Positions 8,189 to 16,433 of a stretch of 64,000 nt of DNA are shown one piece after another. Below the pieces are notes generated by a model. That model saw only the letters and a list, made by a program, of their open reading frames with translations. It was not told the DNA's origin and ran no database searches. Source of the DNA: Mesoflavibacter zeaxanthinifaciens DSM 18436. GTDB lineage: Bacteria > Bacteroidota > Bacteroidia > Flavobacteriales > Flavobacteriaceae. The stretch spans positions 160,503 to 224,502 of the forward strand of contig NZ_AULQ01000007.1 in the NCBI RefSeq assembly GCF_000422365.1. The letters are read 5' to 3'. Numbering within the stretch: position 1 is the first letter of the stretch; every line of letters begins with the position of its first letter. The translations under genes and the position numbers were made by a program.

Positions 8189-8848
8189 ATGAACAATGCC
8201 ATTAAACTAAACATCAAATCTCCTTGTAATGAAAATTTCAACCAATTTAAACCAACTGCAAAAGGCGGATTTTGCGCTACGTGCACCAAAGAAGTTATTG
8301 ATTTTTCTAAAATGAATTCTCAAGAAATTATTAACTATTTTAACACTAAAAACACAGCAAATACTTGCGGAAGATTTAAAAGCGAACAATTAACCACATA
8401 TCAAATTCCTGTAAGACGAAGTAAATTAAGCTGGTTAACTGGTATTGGATTAGCGTGTTTATCTTTTTTCACATTTGGAACAGCTAACGCTCAAGTAAAA
8501 ACTACTGAAAACAAAACGATTGAAAGCACTTCTGCAAAAGACAACTTAACCATAAAAGGTACAATTTCAGACCAAGATGGTTTACCACTTCCGTCTGCAA
8601 CTATTTTACTTGAAGGTACTTCTATTGGGACAACAACAGACTTTGATGGTAATTTTGAGTTTCCTCAACCATTAAAAAAAGGTGATATTTTACAAATAAG
8701 CTACGTTGGGTACGAGCCTAAAAAAGTGGTAATAGACGGAAAACCCAAAGCCCAAATTATTCAATTAAATATCAATATGGATGTTGGTTCTGTAATAATG
8801 ATGGGAAAAGTATCTTCTAAAAAATTATACAAATCTAAAAAGGATTAA
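8189..8848 (+). CDS. Membrane protein: Cys-rich N-terminus, one TM, CarboxypepD_reg-like domain
   Basis: A 219-residue protein in three parts. Residues 1-65 are cytosolic with four spaced cysteines (SPCNENF, FCATC and TCGRF), suggestive of a small metal-binding fold. A single membrane helix spans about residues 79-101. The outer part has a carboxypeptidase regulatory-like beta-sandwich (TIKGTISDQDGLPLPSATILLEGT...DFDGNFEF...ISYVGYE, about 121-195). Such proteins occur in Flavobacteria, but I know of no assigned function. The gene is 5 bases before a transglutaminase-like gene, so they are probably co-transcribed. It has no helix-turn-helix or sigma-binding motif that I can see. Confidence 0.7.
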   Translation: MNNAIKLNIKSPCNENFNQFKPTAKGGFCATCTKEVIDFSKMNSQEIINYFNTKNTANTCGRFKSEQLTTYQIPVRRSKLSWLTGIGLACLSFFTFGTANAQVKTTENKTIESTSAKDNLTIKGTISDQDGLPLPSATILLEGTSIGTTTDFDGNFEFPQPLKKGDILQISYVGYEPKKVVIDGKPKAQIIQLNINMDVGSVIMMGKVSSKKLYKSKKD

Positions 8849-8853
8849 TAGCT

Positions 8854-9855
8854 ATGCGAAATGTACTTACTATCATTTCTGTTTTAATCTTAAATTTAGC
8901 TTTTGCGCAAGTTTCAGATTTTAAATCTATAGATTTTACTGTTGCAGATAATGTTGCAAAACTCAACAATGATAAAAACTTAGATAATTTACCACTACTT
9001 GCGCATAAGCTAACTTATAAATTAGATACAGATGTAGAAAAATTTAGAGCCATCTACACATGGGTTTGCACCAATATTAAAGGCGATTTAACTGTTAGCG
9101 ATAAAGTGTTACACAAAAGAAAAAAATATAAAAATGATAGTTTAAGCTTCACACAATGGAATAACGATTACTTAAAAAAAGCGTTTAAAAAACTATTTAA
9201 ACACAAAAAAACAATGTGCACAGGTTACGCTTATTTAATAAAGCAACTTTGTTTTTTTGTAAATATTGATTGCGAAATTATTAATGGCTACGGTAGAAGT
9301 TTTGATACAAATGTTGAAAGTTTAGAGCTTGTAAACCATTCTTGGAATGCAGTAAAACTAGACAACAAATGGTATTTGTGTGATGCCACTTGGTCTAGCG
9401 GTTATTTTTTAGGTAATATTTTTATTGAAGACTATAATGATGGATATTTTTTAACCGAGCCTACATTATTTGCAAAAAACCACATTCCAAAAGATAAAAA
9501 ATGGCTCCTTAACAACACTTTAATTGATAGTGAATACTCAGCTTCTCCGCTAGTTTATAGTGAAACTTTTAAACACAAAACACTTCCTATTAGTCCTCAA
9601 AACATGCATGTAGAATTAAAAAAAGGAGAGCATCTAAATTTCAGTTTTAAAACTTTAGAATCTATTGATATTGTTAAAGTTTCGTTAGTGCAGTTTGTTG
9701 GAATTAATCCTGTAGACTTTGAAATAAACAACCTAAAAGAAGACAACGGAATGGTTTCATTTTCAACCACATTTAAGCACAAAGGGTTTTACGATGTACA
9801 TTTAGCTATTGGTGATGATGTTGTTGCAACCTATACTGTAAAGGTCACTAAATAA
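8854..9855 (+). CDS. Exported transglutaminase-like (papain-fold) domain protein
   Basis: A 333-residue protein with a signal peptide (about 1-19, ending FAQ). The transglutaminase-core domain has an intact Cys122 (TMCTGYA), His162 (NHSWNAV) and Asp177 (CDATWSSG) triad. The segment before it (KFRAIYTWVCTNI) is typical of this fold. A beta-rich C-terminal domain of about 90 residues follows. By family these act as periplasmic peptidases or amide-transfer enzymes, but the substrate is unknown. It sits 5 bases after the preceding membrane-protein gene, suggesting a shared envelope role. Confidence 0.85.
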   Translation: MRNVLTIISVLILNLAFAQVSDFKSIDFTVADNVAKLNNDKNLDNLPLLAHKLTYKLDTDVEKFRAIYTWVCTNIKGDLTVSDKVLHKRKKYKNDSLSFTQWNNDYLKKAFKKLFKHKKTMCTGYAYLIKQLCFFVNIDCEIINGYGRSFDTNVESLELVNHSWNAVKLDNKWYLCDATWSSGYFLGNIFIEDYNDGYFLTEPTLFAKNHIPKDKKWLLNNTLIDSEYSASPLVYSETFKHKTLPISPQNMHVELKKGEHLNFSFKTLESIDIVKVSLVQFVGINPVDFEINNLKEDNGMVSFSTTFKHKGFYDVHLAIGDDVVATYTVKVTK

Positions 9856-9871
9856 TCGTAAATAATTTAGC

Positions 9872-9879
9872 TACCTTTG
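9872..9879 (+). promoter_or_regulatory. Promoter -7 box (TACCTTTG) for the DEAD-box helicase
   Basis: Exact TAnnTTTG match 18 bases before the ATG at 9898. No clear -33 TTG at the usual distance. Confidence 0.55.
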
Positions 9880-9897
9880 TACAAATAAATTAGCTAA

Positions 9898-11136
9898 ATG
9901 TCATTTAAAGACTTACAATTAAACAAACCTTTACGTCGTGCTGTTGCAGAAGCTGGTTACGACAACCCAACTTTGGTGCAAGAAAAAGCAATACCTGCTA
10001 TTTTAGATAAAAAAGACGTTGTTGTTTCTGCGCAAACAGGTACTGGTAAAACAGCTGCATTTGCATTACCAATTTTACAATTACTTTTTGATCAACAAGA
10101 CGCACCAAAACGCGGTAAAAAAATTAAAGCGCTTATTGTAAGTCCTACACGCGAATTAGCTGTACAAATCGCAAAAAACTTCGAAACCTACTCTACTTAT
10201 ACCAACCTAAGAACAACTGTGGTTTTTGGTGGCACATCGGTAGAGCCTCAAAAAGATATACTAAAAAAAGGCGTAGATATTTTAATTGCTACACCAGGTA
10301 GATTGTTAGATTTACATAAGCAAACAGCTTTACATTTAGATCAAGTTGAAGTATTGGTTTTAGATGAAGCCGATTTAATGCTAGACATGGGATTTATTGA
10401 TGATGTAAGAAAAATTGAACGCCTATGTCCTACCGAAAAACAAACACTTTTATTTTCAGCAACAATACCTCATAAAGTTGAAGATTTAGCAAAAACCATT
10501 TTAAATAATCCAGAACGTATACTTGTTGCACCTAACGCTTCAACTTCAAAAAAGTTAGAACAATTATTATACTACGTACCAAAACGCAACAAAATAGAAC
10601 TGTGTTTACACTTACTGCGTAACACTATAAAAGGACACATTATCATATTTAGACGTACCAAATTTGGTGTTAGTAAATTAGAACAAACGCTACTAAAAAA
10701 CGGTTATAAAGTAGATAGTATACATGGTGACAAAAGTCAAAGTGCAAGACAGGAAGCGCTAAATAAATTCACTAAAAAAGAAGTTAACATTTTAATAGCT
10801 ACAGATGTTGCTGCACGTGGTATAGATATAGACAGTTTGGATGCAGTAATCAATTTTGATTTACCAAATATACCAGAAACATATGTACATAGAATTGGTC
10901 GTACAGCACGTGCTGGACAAACTGGTGTAGCTTATTCATTTTGTAGTGCAGACGAAAAATCTTATATTAAAACCATCCAACAATTAATTAGTTTACAACT
11001 TGACGTTATAGATGATCATCCATATCCTTTAGACCCAAAAGCAAAACCTATAGTGCATACGTCTAATAAAAAAAGTAAGCACAAAAAAGGACGAAAAGGA
11101 AAAGGTAGTAAACAAAAGAAAAAACGCTGGTATTAA
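9898..11136 (+). CDS. DEAD-box RNA helicase (RhlE-like)
   Basis: An ATP-dependent RNA helicase of 412 residues acting in RNA remodelling in the cytoplasm (ribosome assembly or mRNA decay by family). All core motifs are visible: the Q motif near residue 23, AQTGTGKT with Lys51, PTRELA, TPGRLLD, DEAD at 156-159, SAT, ATDVAARGID and HRIGRTARAG. A strongly basic tail (about 380-412, Lys-rich, ending KKKRWY) probably binds RNA. It has its own TAnnTTTG promoter and is 17 bases upstream of an unrelated envelope gene. RhlE versus other DEAD subfamilies is not settled here. Confidence 0.95.
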   Translation: MSFKDLQLNKPLRRAVAEAGYDNPTLVQEKAIPAILDKKDVVVSAQTGTGKTAAFALPILQLLFDQQDAPKRGKKIKALIVSPTRELAVQIAKNFETYSTYTNLRTTVVFGGTSVEPQKDILKKGVDILIATPGRLLDLHKQTALHLDQVEVLVLDEADLMLDMGFIDDVRKIERLCPTEKQTLLFSATIPHKVEDLAKTILNNPERILVAPNASTSKKLEQLLYYVPKRNKIELCLHLLRNTIKGHIIIFRRTKFGVSKLEQTLLKNGYKVDSIHGDKSQSARQEALNKFTKKEVNILIATDVAARGIDIDSLDAVINFDLPNIPETYVHRIGRTARAGQTGVAYSFCSADEKSYIKTIQQLISLQLDVIDDHPYPLDPKAKPIVHTSNKKSKHKKGRKGKGSKQKKKRWY

Positions 11137-11153
11137 AATAGAATTCTTTTTAG

Positions 11154-12131
11154 ATGAAATACTTATCATTTTTAATTGGCATAATTTCAATACAATTAGG
11201 CTTTAGCCAAACCTTTGTAAAAGACAGTTTAAACAATCAACCTGTATCTTTTGCAACCATAGATTTTGGTAATGGTTACGGAACATTTGCAGACGAAGAA
11301 GGCAAATTTTATTACAGCGAAAAACTTTATAAAGGTATTGACACTTTAATAATTTCGGCTTTAGGATATAAGAAGAAAAAAATTGCTACTAACAAACTAA
11401 CAGATACCATTAAATTGCCTCACGAGGCGTCAATGTTAGAAGAAGTTATAGTTACAGCGAAACCCAAAGGAAAATTTAAAATAATAACTATAAAACCTAA
11501 TGGTCACGAAGATTATTTTAAATGCTGGTTACCAACAATAGAAAGTGAAATTGCTGTATATTTCCCAAATAATTCGCCAAACACAAAACGAATTTCAAAA
11601 CTTTTACTTCCTATAAAAACTGAAGCAAAAAATTGGGACAAACGCCATAAAGACAAACACGAAAAAAGACCATTTTCAACCCTTTTTAGAGTTCATTTTT
11701 ATGAAAATAATGAAGGTTTGCCAGGCGATGTTTTAACTTATGAAAAGATTTTATTCATAGCCAATCAAGATACAAATCCTATTTTTGAATTAGACGTTAC
11801 CGGAAGCAACATAATAATTCCCAAAAATGGTATTTTCGTATCTATCCAAGTATTAGGATATACCGATAAAGACGGAAAATTATTACCCAACAAAAAATAT
11901 AAAGAAGTCGAAACAAAACGAGGTATTGTTAGAGTTTCTACAACATTTAGACCTTTATTACCATTTACAGACAAGATTGCTAGCAAACAAACCTTTGTAA
12001 AACGAATCTTTCATAATAACGGAAAATGGGTGTTATTCGACTTAAAAAACATTAATAATTCTAACCTTTTAAAAGCTGGTTTAAACAACTACGGAATGGG
12101 ATTAGAAGTAGAAGTTTATAAAGAAAAATAA
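11154..12131 (+). CDS. Exported CarboxypepD_reg-like domain protein
   Basis: A 325-residue secreted or outer-membrane-associated protein with a signal peptide (about 1-18, ending GFSQ). It opens with a carboxypeptidase regulatory-like domain (DSLNNQPVSFATIDFGNGYGTFADEEGKF...ISALGYKKK, about 20-85). A junction segment, EEVIVTAK, follows, which resembles the region leading to TonB-dependent plugs. There is no receptor barrel after it: the remaining ~220 residues are a beta-rich region of unknown function. It is 17 bases after the helicase gene, so read-through is likely. Confidence 0.65.
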   Translation: MKYLSFLIGIISIQLGFSQTFVKDSLNNQPVSFATIDFGNGYGTFADEEGKFYYSEKLYKGIDTLIISALGYKKKKIATNKLTDTIKLPHEASMLEEVIVTAKPKGKFKIITIKPNGHEDYFKCWLPTIESEIAVYFPNNSPNTKRISKLLLPIKTEAKNWDKRHKDKHEKRPFSTLFRVHFYENNEGLPGDVLTYEKILFIANQDTNPIFELDVTGSNIIIPKNGIFVSIQVLGYTDKDGKLLPNKKYKEVETKRGIVRVSTTFRPLLPFTDKIASKQTFVKRIFHNNGKWVLFDLKNINNSNLLKAGLNNYGMGLEVEVYKEK

Positions 12132-12260
12132 AACTTCAATTTTTTAACTTGGATAAAGCTATTTAGTTTCAATTAAAATTACACGATTACAGCTTGTACA
12201 TTAACAATTTTGTAGTATTTTTAATATTCATTCATTATAATAATATAAGGCTATAGTTAT

Positions 12261-14474
12261 ATGACAGAGGTTGATATTGAAAAAGAAAATGCAGCAATTG
12301 CCAAAGCCTACAAAGAGCTTTTAAAAGTTAGCTACCGCACACTTTCTAAAGAAGACAAACAACTAATTAGAAAAGCTTTTAATGTTGCTGTAGAAGCACA
12401 TAGCGATCAACGCCGTAAAAGTGGAGAAGCTTACATCTTTCATCCTATTGCTGTTGCAAAAATTGTAGCGCAAGAAATTGGTCTTGACGCTACTTCTATC
12501 GCTGCAGCTTTACTTCATGATGTCGTAGAAGATAACGAAAACTATAGCATAAAAGATATAGAAAATCTGTTTGGAGAAACAGTTGCTAGAATTGTTGATG
12601 GATTAACCAAAATTTCGTCTTTAAAAAAAGACATGAATGTTTCTCTGCAAGCAGAAAACTTCAGAAAAATGTTACTTACTCTTAATGATGATGTTAGGGT
12701 AATTATCATAAAAATTGCAGACCGTTTGCATAATATGCAAACTATGGACTCTATGCGTCCAGACAAGCAAGAAAAAATTGCTAGCGAAACACTTTACATT
12801 TATGCACCTCTAGCGCATAGAATTGGACTTTATAACATCAAAACAGAACTTGAAGACCTTGGCTTAAAGTATACAGAACCAGAAGTATACAACAGCATCT
12901 TATTAAAGATGAAAGAAAGCAAAGAAGAGCAAGATGCATACATAAACGAATTTAGTGATCTATTAAAAAAATCTTTAGATAAAGAAGGTTTAAACTATAT
13001 TATAAAAGGTCGACCTAAATCTATTTTTTCAATAAAGAAAAAAATGGATAAACAAGGTGTTTCTTTTGACGAGGTTTATGACAAATTTGCCATAAGAATA
13101 ATCTATAAATCAGACCGTGATAACGAAAAATTCTTAGCTTGGAAAATATATTCGATTGTAACAGATCACTTTAGACCAAACCCAACACGCTTACGCGATT
13201 GGATATCTTCACCAAAATCTACAGGATACGAAGCCTTACACATAACCGTTGTTGGACCAAAAAGCAGATGGGTAGAAGTACAAATTCGTAGTGAACGTAT
13301 GAACGAAATAGCCGAAAAAGGTTACGCCGCTCATTACAAATACAAAAACGTAGATGATAACGACGATAATCTTGATATGTGGATTAACCGTCTACAAGAT
13401 GCTTTAGAAAACGCGTCTACAAATGCAGTAGACTTTGTAGAACAATTCAAACTAAACTTATACTCTAAAGAAATATTTGTTTTTACACCTAAAGGCGAAT
13501 TAAAATCACTTCCAAAAGGCGCAACACCTTTAGACTTTGCTTTTAGCATTCACACCGAAGTAGGCAGCAAAACAAGAGGCGCAAAAGTTAACGGAAAATT
13601 AGTCCCACTAAGCCACGTTTTAAACAGTGGTGATCGTGTAGAAATTATCACTTCAGAAAATGCTAAACCAAATCCAAACTGGCTAGATTACGCTACTACA
13701 GGTAAAGCAAGAAGTAAAATTAAATCACTTCTAAAAGAAGACACTAAGATAATTGGTGAAGAAGGTAAAGAAATTTTAAGAAGAAAATTAAAACAACTTA
13801 AAATTGAGCTAAACGAAAAATCGGTTAACGAAATGGTTAATCATTTTAAACTAAAAACAAGTTTAGACCTTTTTTATCGCGTTGGTACAGGAAACATAGA
13901 TAGTAAAGCATTAAAAGAATATGCTGCATCACGTAGTAATGCTTTAGTTAGTTTTATAAAAAATAAAATTAACAGAAAACAAACCGTTAATCAAGAAGAC
14001 ATTAATAAAGACGAAATCACACACAAATATGATTTATTAGTCTTTGGTAAAGAAGAAGAAAAACTTGATTACAAATTTGCAAACTGCTGCAATCCTATTC
14101 CTGGCGATCCTGTTTTTGGTTTTGTAACCATAAACGATGGTATTAAAGTACACAAAAAATCATGTCCTAACGCTGTTAGTCTTCAGGCTAATTATGCGTA
14201 TAGAATTATGCAAGCCAAGTGGATAGACTCTTCTCAACGCGAATTTGCAGCTCAAATAAAGCTTTCAGGAATCGATAATTTAGGATTAGTTAACGAGATT
14301 ACTAAAGTCATTTCATCAAACATGCACGTTAATATGAAAAGCATTAACTTTAGTAGTGATGATGGCGTGTTTTCAGGAAAAATAAATGTAGTGGTTCGTA
14401 ACAATACACTACTAAAAAAGTTAATGGAAAACCTAAAAAAAATTAACGGTATAGATAAGGTATCAAGAATTTAA
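12261..14474 (+). CDS. Bifunctional (p)ppGpp synthetase/hydrolase (RelA/SpoT, Rel type)
   Basis: Makes and degrades the stringent-response alarmone (p)ppGpp. It has 737 residues in the full-length order HD hydrolase, synthetase, TGS, zinc-finger-like region and ACT. The hydrolase residues are intact: His61, His86-Asp87 (LLHDVVED) and Asp154 (ADRLHNM). The synthetase has the GRPKSIFSI loop, YDKFAIRII and Glu339 in VEVQIRSE. The TGS starts near IFVFTPKGELKSLP, the Cys pair FANCCNPIPGD is near residue 610, and ACT closes the protein. Both activities should therefore be functional. It is directly upstream of a Fur-family regulator and purA, which may reflect coupling of starvation signalling to purine synthesis (inference). 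Confidence 0.96.
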   Translation: MTEVDIEKENAAIAKAYKELLKVSYRTLSKEDKQLIRKAFNVAVEAHSDQRRKSGEAYIFHPIAVAKIVAQEIGLDATSIAAALLHDVVEDNENYSIKDIENLFGETVARIVDGLTKISSLKKDMNVSLQAENFRKMLLTLNDDVRVIIIKIADRLHNMQTMDSMRPDKQEKIASETLYIYAPLAHRIGLYNIKTELEDLGLKYTEPEVYNSILLKMKESKEEQDAYINEFSDLLKKSLDKEGLNYIIKGRPKSIFSIKKKMDKQGVSFDEVYDKFAIRIIYKSDRDNEKFLAWKIYSIVTDHFRPNPTRLRDWISSPKSTGYEALHITVVGPKSRWVEVQIRSERMNEIAEKGYAAHYKYKNVDDNDDNLDMWINRLQDALENASTNAVDFVEQFKLNLYSKEIFVFTPKGELKSLPKGATPLDFAFSIHTEVGSKTRGAKVNGKLVPLSHVLNSGDRVEIITSENAKPNPNWLDYATTGKARSKIKSLLKEDTKIIGEEGKEILRRKLKQLKIELNEKSVNEMVNHFKLKTSLDLFYRVGTGNIDSKALKEYAASRSNALVSFIKNKINRKQTVNQEDINKDEITHKYDLLVFGKEEEKLDYKFANCCNPIPGDPVFGFVTINDGIKVHKKSCPNAVSLQANYAYRIMQAKWIDSSQREFAAQIKLSGIDNLGLVNEITKVISSNMHVNMKSINFSSDDGVFSGKINVVVRNNTLLKKLMENLKKINGIDKVSRI

Positions 14475-14551
14475 TCTTCAAGTTGTTAATAACTATTAAT
14501 AACACATCTTTTAATCCAACAAAAAATAGCATTTAACCACAAAAAAAAATG

Positions 14552-14559
14552 TAAATTTG
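14552..14559 (+). promoter_or_regulatory. Promoter -7 box (TAAATTTG) for the Fur-family gene and purA
   Basis: Exact TAnnTTTG match 10 bases before the ATG at 14570, so the leader would be only a few bases long. Confidence 0.5.
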
Positions 14560-14569
14560 TCGGATAATT

Positions 14570-15028
14570 ATGAGTGCAAATACGGACATAAAAAATCAAG
14601 AAATCGTTAAAAATGTGTTTACAGCTTTTTTAGAAGAAAAAGGACACCGTAAAACACCAGAACGTTATGCTATACTTCAAGAAATATATTCTAGTAATGA
14701 GCATTTTGATATCGAATCTTTATATCTAAATATGAAGAACAAAAAATATCGTGTTAGTCGTGCAACACTTTACAACACTATAGATCTTTTGTTAGATTGT
14801 GGTTTGGTTAGAAAACATCAGTTTGGAAAAAATCAAGCACACTACGAAAAATCATATTTTGATAAACAACACGACCACGTTATTTTACAAGACACAGGAG
14901 AAGTTATAGAATTTTGCGATCCACGCATTCAAGCAATCAAAAAAACCATAGAAGAAGTGTTTGATATAGAAATTAATAAACACTCTTTATACTTTTACGG
15001 TAACCGAAAAAAATCACAAAACAACTAA
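14570..15028 (+). CDS. Fur-family transcriptional regulator
   Basis: A 152-residue winged-helix metalloregulator. The DNA-binding half has [16 protein letters not shown] and [18 protein letters not shown]. The sensing half has the HDHV metal ligands and [17 protein letters not shown]. Unlike standard Fur, the structural-zinc CxxC after HDH is absent: the segment reads [17 protein letters not shown] with a single Cys. It could be a Fur, Zur or PerR type; I cannot say which. The gene is 5 bases upstream of purA, so the two are co-transcribed. Confidence 0.85.
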   Translation: MSANTDIKNQEIVKNVFTAFLEEKGHRKTPERYAILQEIYSSNEHFDIESLYLNMKNKKYRVSRATLYNTIDLLLDCGLVRKHQFGKNQAHYEKSYFDKQHDHVILQDTGEVIEFCDPRIQAIKKTIEEVFDIEINKHSLYFYGNRKKSQNN

Positions 15029-15033
15029 ATATA

Positions 15034-16305
15034 ATGGCAGTAGATTTACTACTTGGTTTACAATGGGGCGACGAAGGCAAAGGAAAAATTGTTGACGTTT
15101 TAACCTCTAAATATAATATTATTGCGCGTTTTCAAGGAGGACCAAACGCTGGTCACACATTAGTATTTAATGGTAAAAAGCACGTATTACACACAATCCC
15201 TTCAGGTATTTTTCATGAAAACGCTACTAACTTAGTTGGTAACGGTGTTGTAATAGATCCTGTTATTTTTAAAAAGGAATTGGACAAGTTAGCAGAGCAA
15301 GACGTAGATTATAAAAAGTCATTATTAATTTCGCGTAAAGCGCACATCATTTTACCTACGCATCGCTTACTAGATGCCGCTAGTGAAGCCTCTAAAGGAA
15401 AAGCAAAAATAGGTTCTACTTTAAAAGGAATTGGACCAACTTACATGGATAAAACAGGTCGTAATGGTTTACGTGTAGGAGATTTAGAATTAGATAATTG
15501 GCAAGAAAAATACCGTAGCTTAGCAGACAAGCACGAATCTATGATAGATTTTTATGACGCTAAAATAGAATACGATTTAAAAGAATTAGAAAACGAGTTT
15601 TTTGAAGCTGTAAACGTTTTAAAAAGCTTAACATTTATAGATTCTGAAGAGTACGTTTTTCAAGCTCAAAAATCTGGGAAAAGTATTTTAGCAGAAGGTG
15701 CTCAAGGATCATTATTAGATATCGATTTTGGAACATATCCATTTGTAACCTCAAGTAATACCACTGCTGCAGGTGCTTGTACTGGATTAGGTGTAGCACC
15801 AAACAAAATAAAAGAAGTGTTTGGTATATTTAAAGCTTACACAACACGTGTTGGTTCTGGACCTTTCCCAACAGAATTATTTGACGAAGATGGAGCAACT
15901 ATGGCTCGCGTTGGACATGAGTTTGGAGCAACAACAGGTAGACCAAGACGTTGTGGTTGGTTAGACCTAGTAGCATTAAAATACGCTTGTCAAGTTAATG
16001 GCGTTACACAATTAATGATGATGAAAGCAGATGTTTTATCTGGTTTTAAAACTTTAAAAGTAGCTACAGCATATAAGTATAAAGGTGAAGAGATTAAGCA
16101 TTTACCATACAATATTGAACCTGAAAATGTAGAACCAGTTTACACAGAGTTTAAAGGTTGGGCAGAAGATTTAACTGAGATGTCTGAAGCCTCTACATTA
16201 CCTAAAGAACTAAATGAATACATTGCATTTTTAGAAAAAGAATTAGAAATTCCTATCACAATAGTTTCTGTTGGACCAGATAGAAAACAAACTATTTTTA
16301 GATAA
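15034..16305 (+). CDS. purA: Adenylosuccinate synthase
   Basis: Catalyses IMP + aspartate + GTP to adenylosuccinate, the first committed step to AMP. The 423 residues match the family length. The N-terminal GTP-binding loop QWGDEGKGK (10-18) includes the catalytic Asp13, and FQGGPNAGHT follows. Further on come GSTLKGIGPTYMDK, EGAQGSLLDIDFGTYPFVTSSN and TTGRPRRCGW. It is preceded by 5 bases by the Fur-family gene and followed by a strong terminator. Confidence 0.97.
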   Translation: MAVDLLLGLQWGDEGKGKIVDVLTSKYNIIARFQGGPNAGHTLVFNGKKHVLHTIPSGIFHENATNLVGNGVVIDPVIFKKELDKLAEQDVDYKKSLLISRKAHIILPTHRLLDAASEASKGKAKIGSTLKGIGPTYMDKTGRNGLRVGDLELDNWQEKYRSLADKHESMIDFYDAKIEYDLKELENEFFEAVNVLKSLTFIDSEEYVFQAQKSGKSILAEGAQGSLLDIDFGTYPFVTSSNTTAAGACTGLGVAPNKIKEVFGIFKAYTTRVGSGPFPTELFDEDGATMARVGHEFGATTGRPRRCGWLDLVALKYACQVNGVTQLMMMKADVLSGFKTLKVATAYKYKGEEIKHLPYNIEPENVEPVYTEFKGWAEDLTEMSEASTLPKELNEYIAFLEKELEIPITIVSVGPDRKQTIFR

Positions 16306-16327
16306 AAATTTCTTTTAAAAAAGATTT

Positions 16328-16362
16328 AAAAACCTGCTAACAATTTAATTAGCAGGTTTTTC
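16328..16362 (+). terminator. Rho-independent terminator after purA
   Basis: AAAAACCTGCTAA (16328-16340) pairs with TTAGCAGGTTTTT (16349-16361), a 13-bp stem with an 8-base loop and a T-run built into the right arm. Confidence 0.9.
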
Positions 16363-16408
16363 AGTCTTAAATAAATACTAATAGATAATACTAAGTAAGT
16401 TAAATCGT

Positions 16409-16416
16409 TATTTTTG
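16409..16416 (+). promoter_or_regulatory. Promoter -7 box (TATTTTTG) for the OstA-like gene
   Basis: Exact TAnnTTTG match 17 bases before the TTG start at 16434; this supports initiation at that TTG. Confidence 0.55.
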
Positions 16417-16433
16417 CATCAAACACATTAAAA

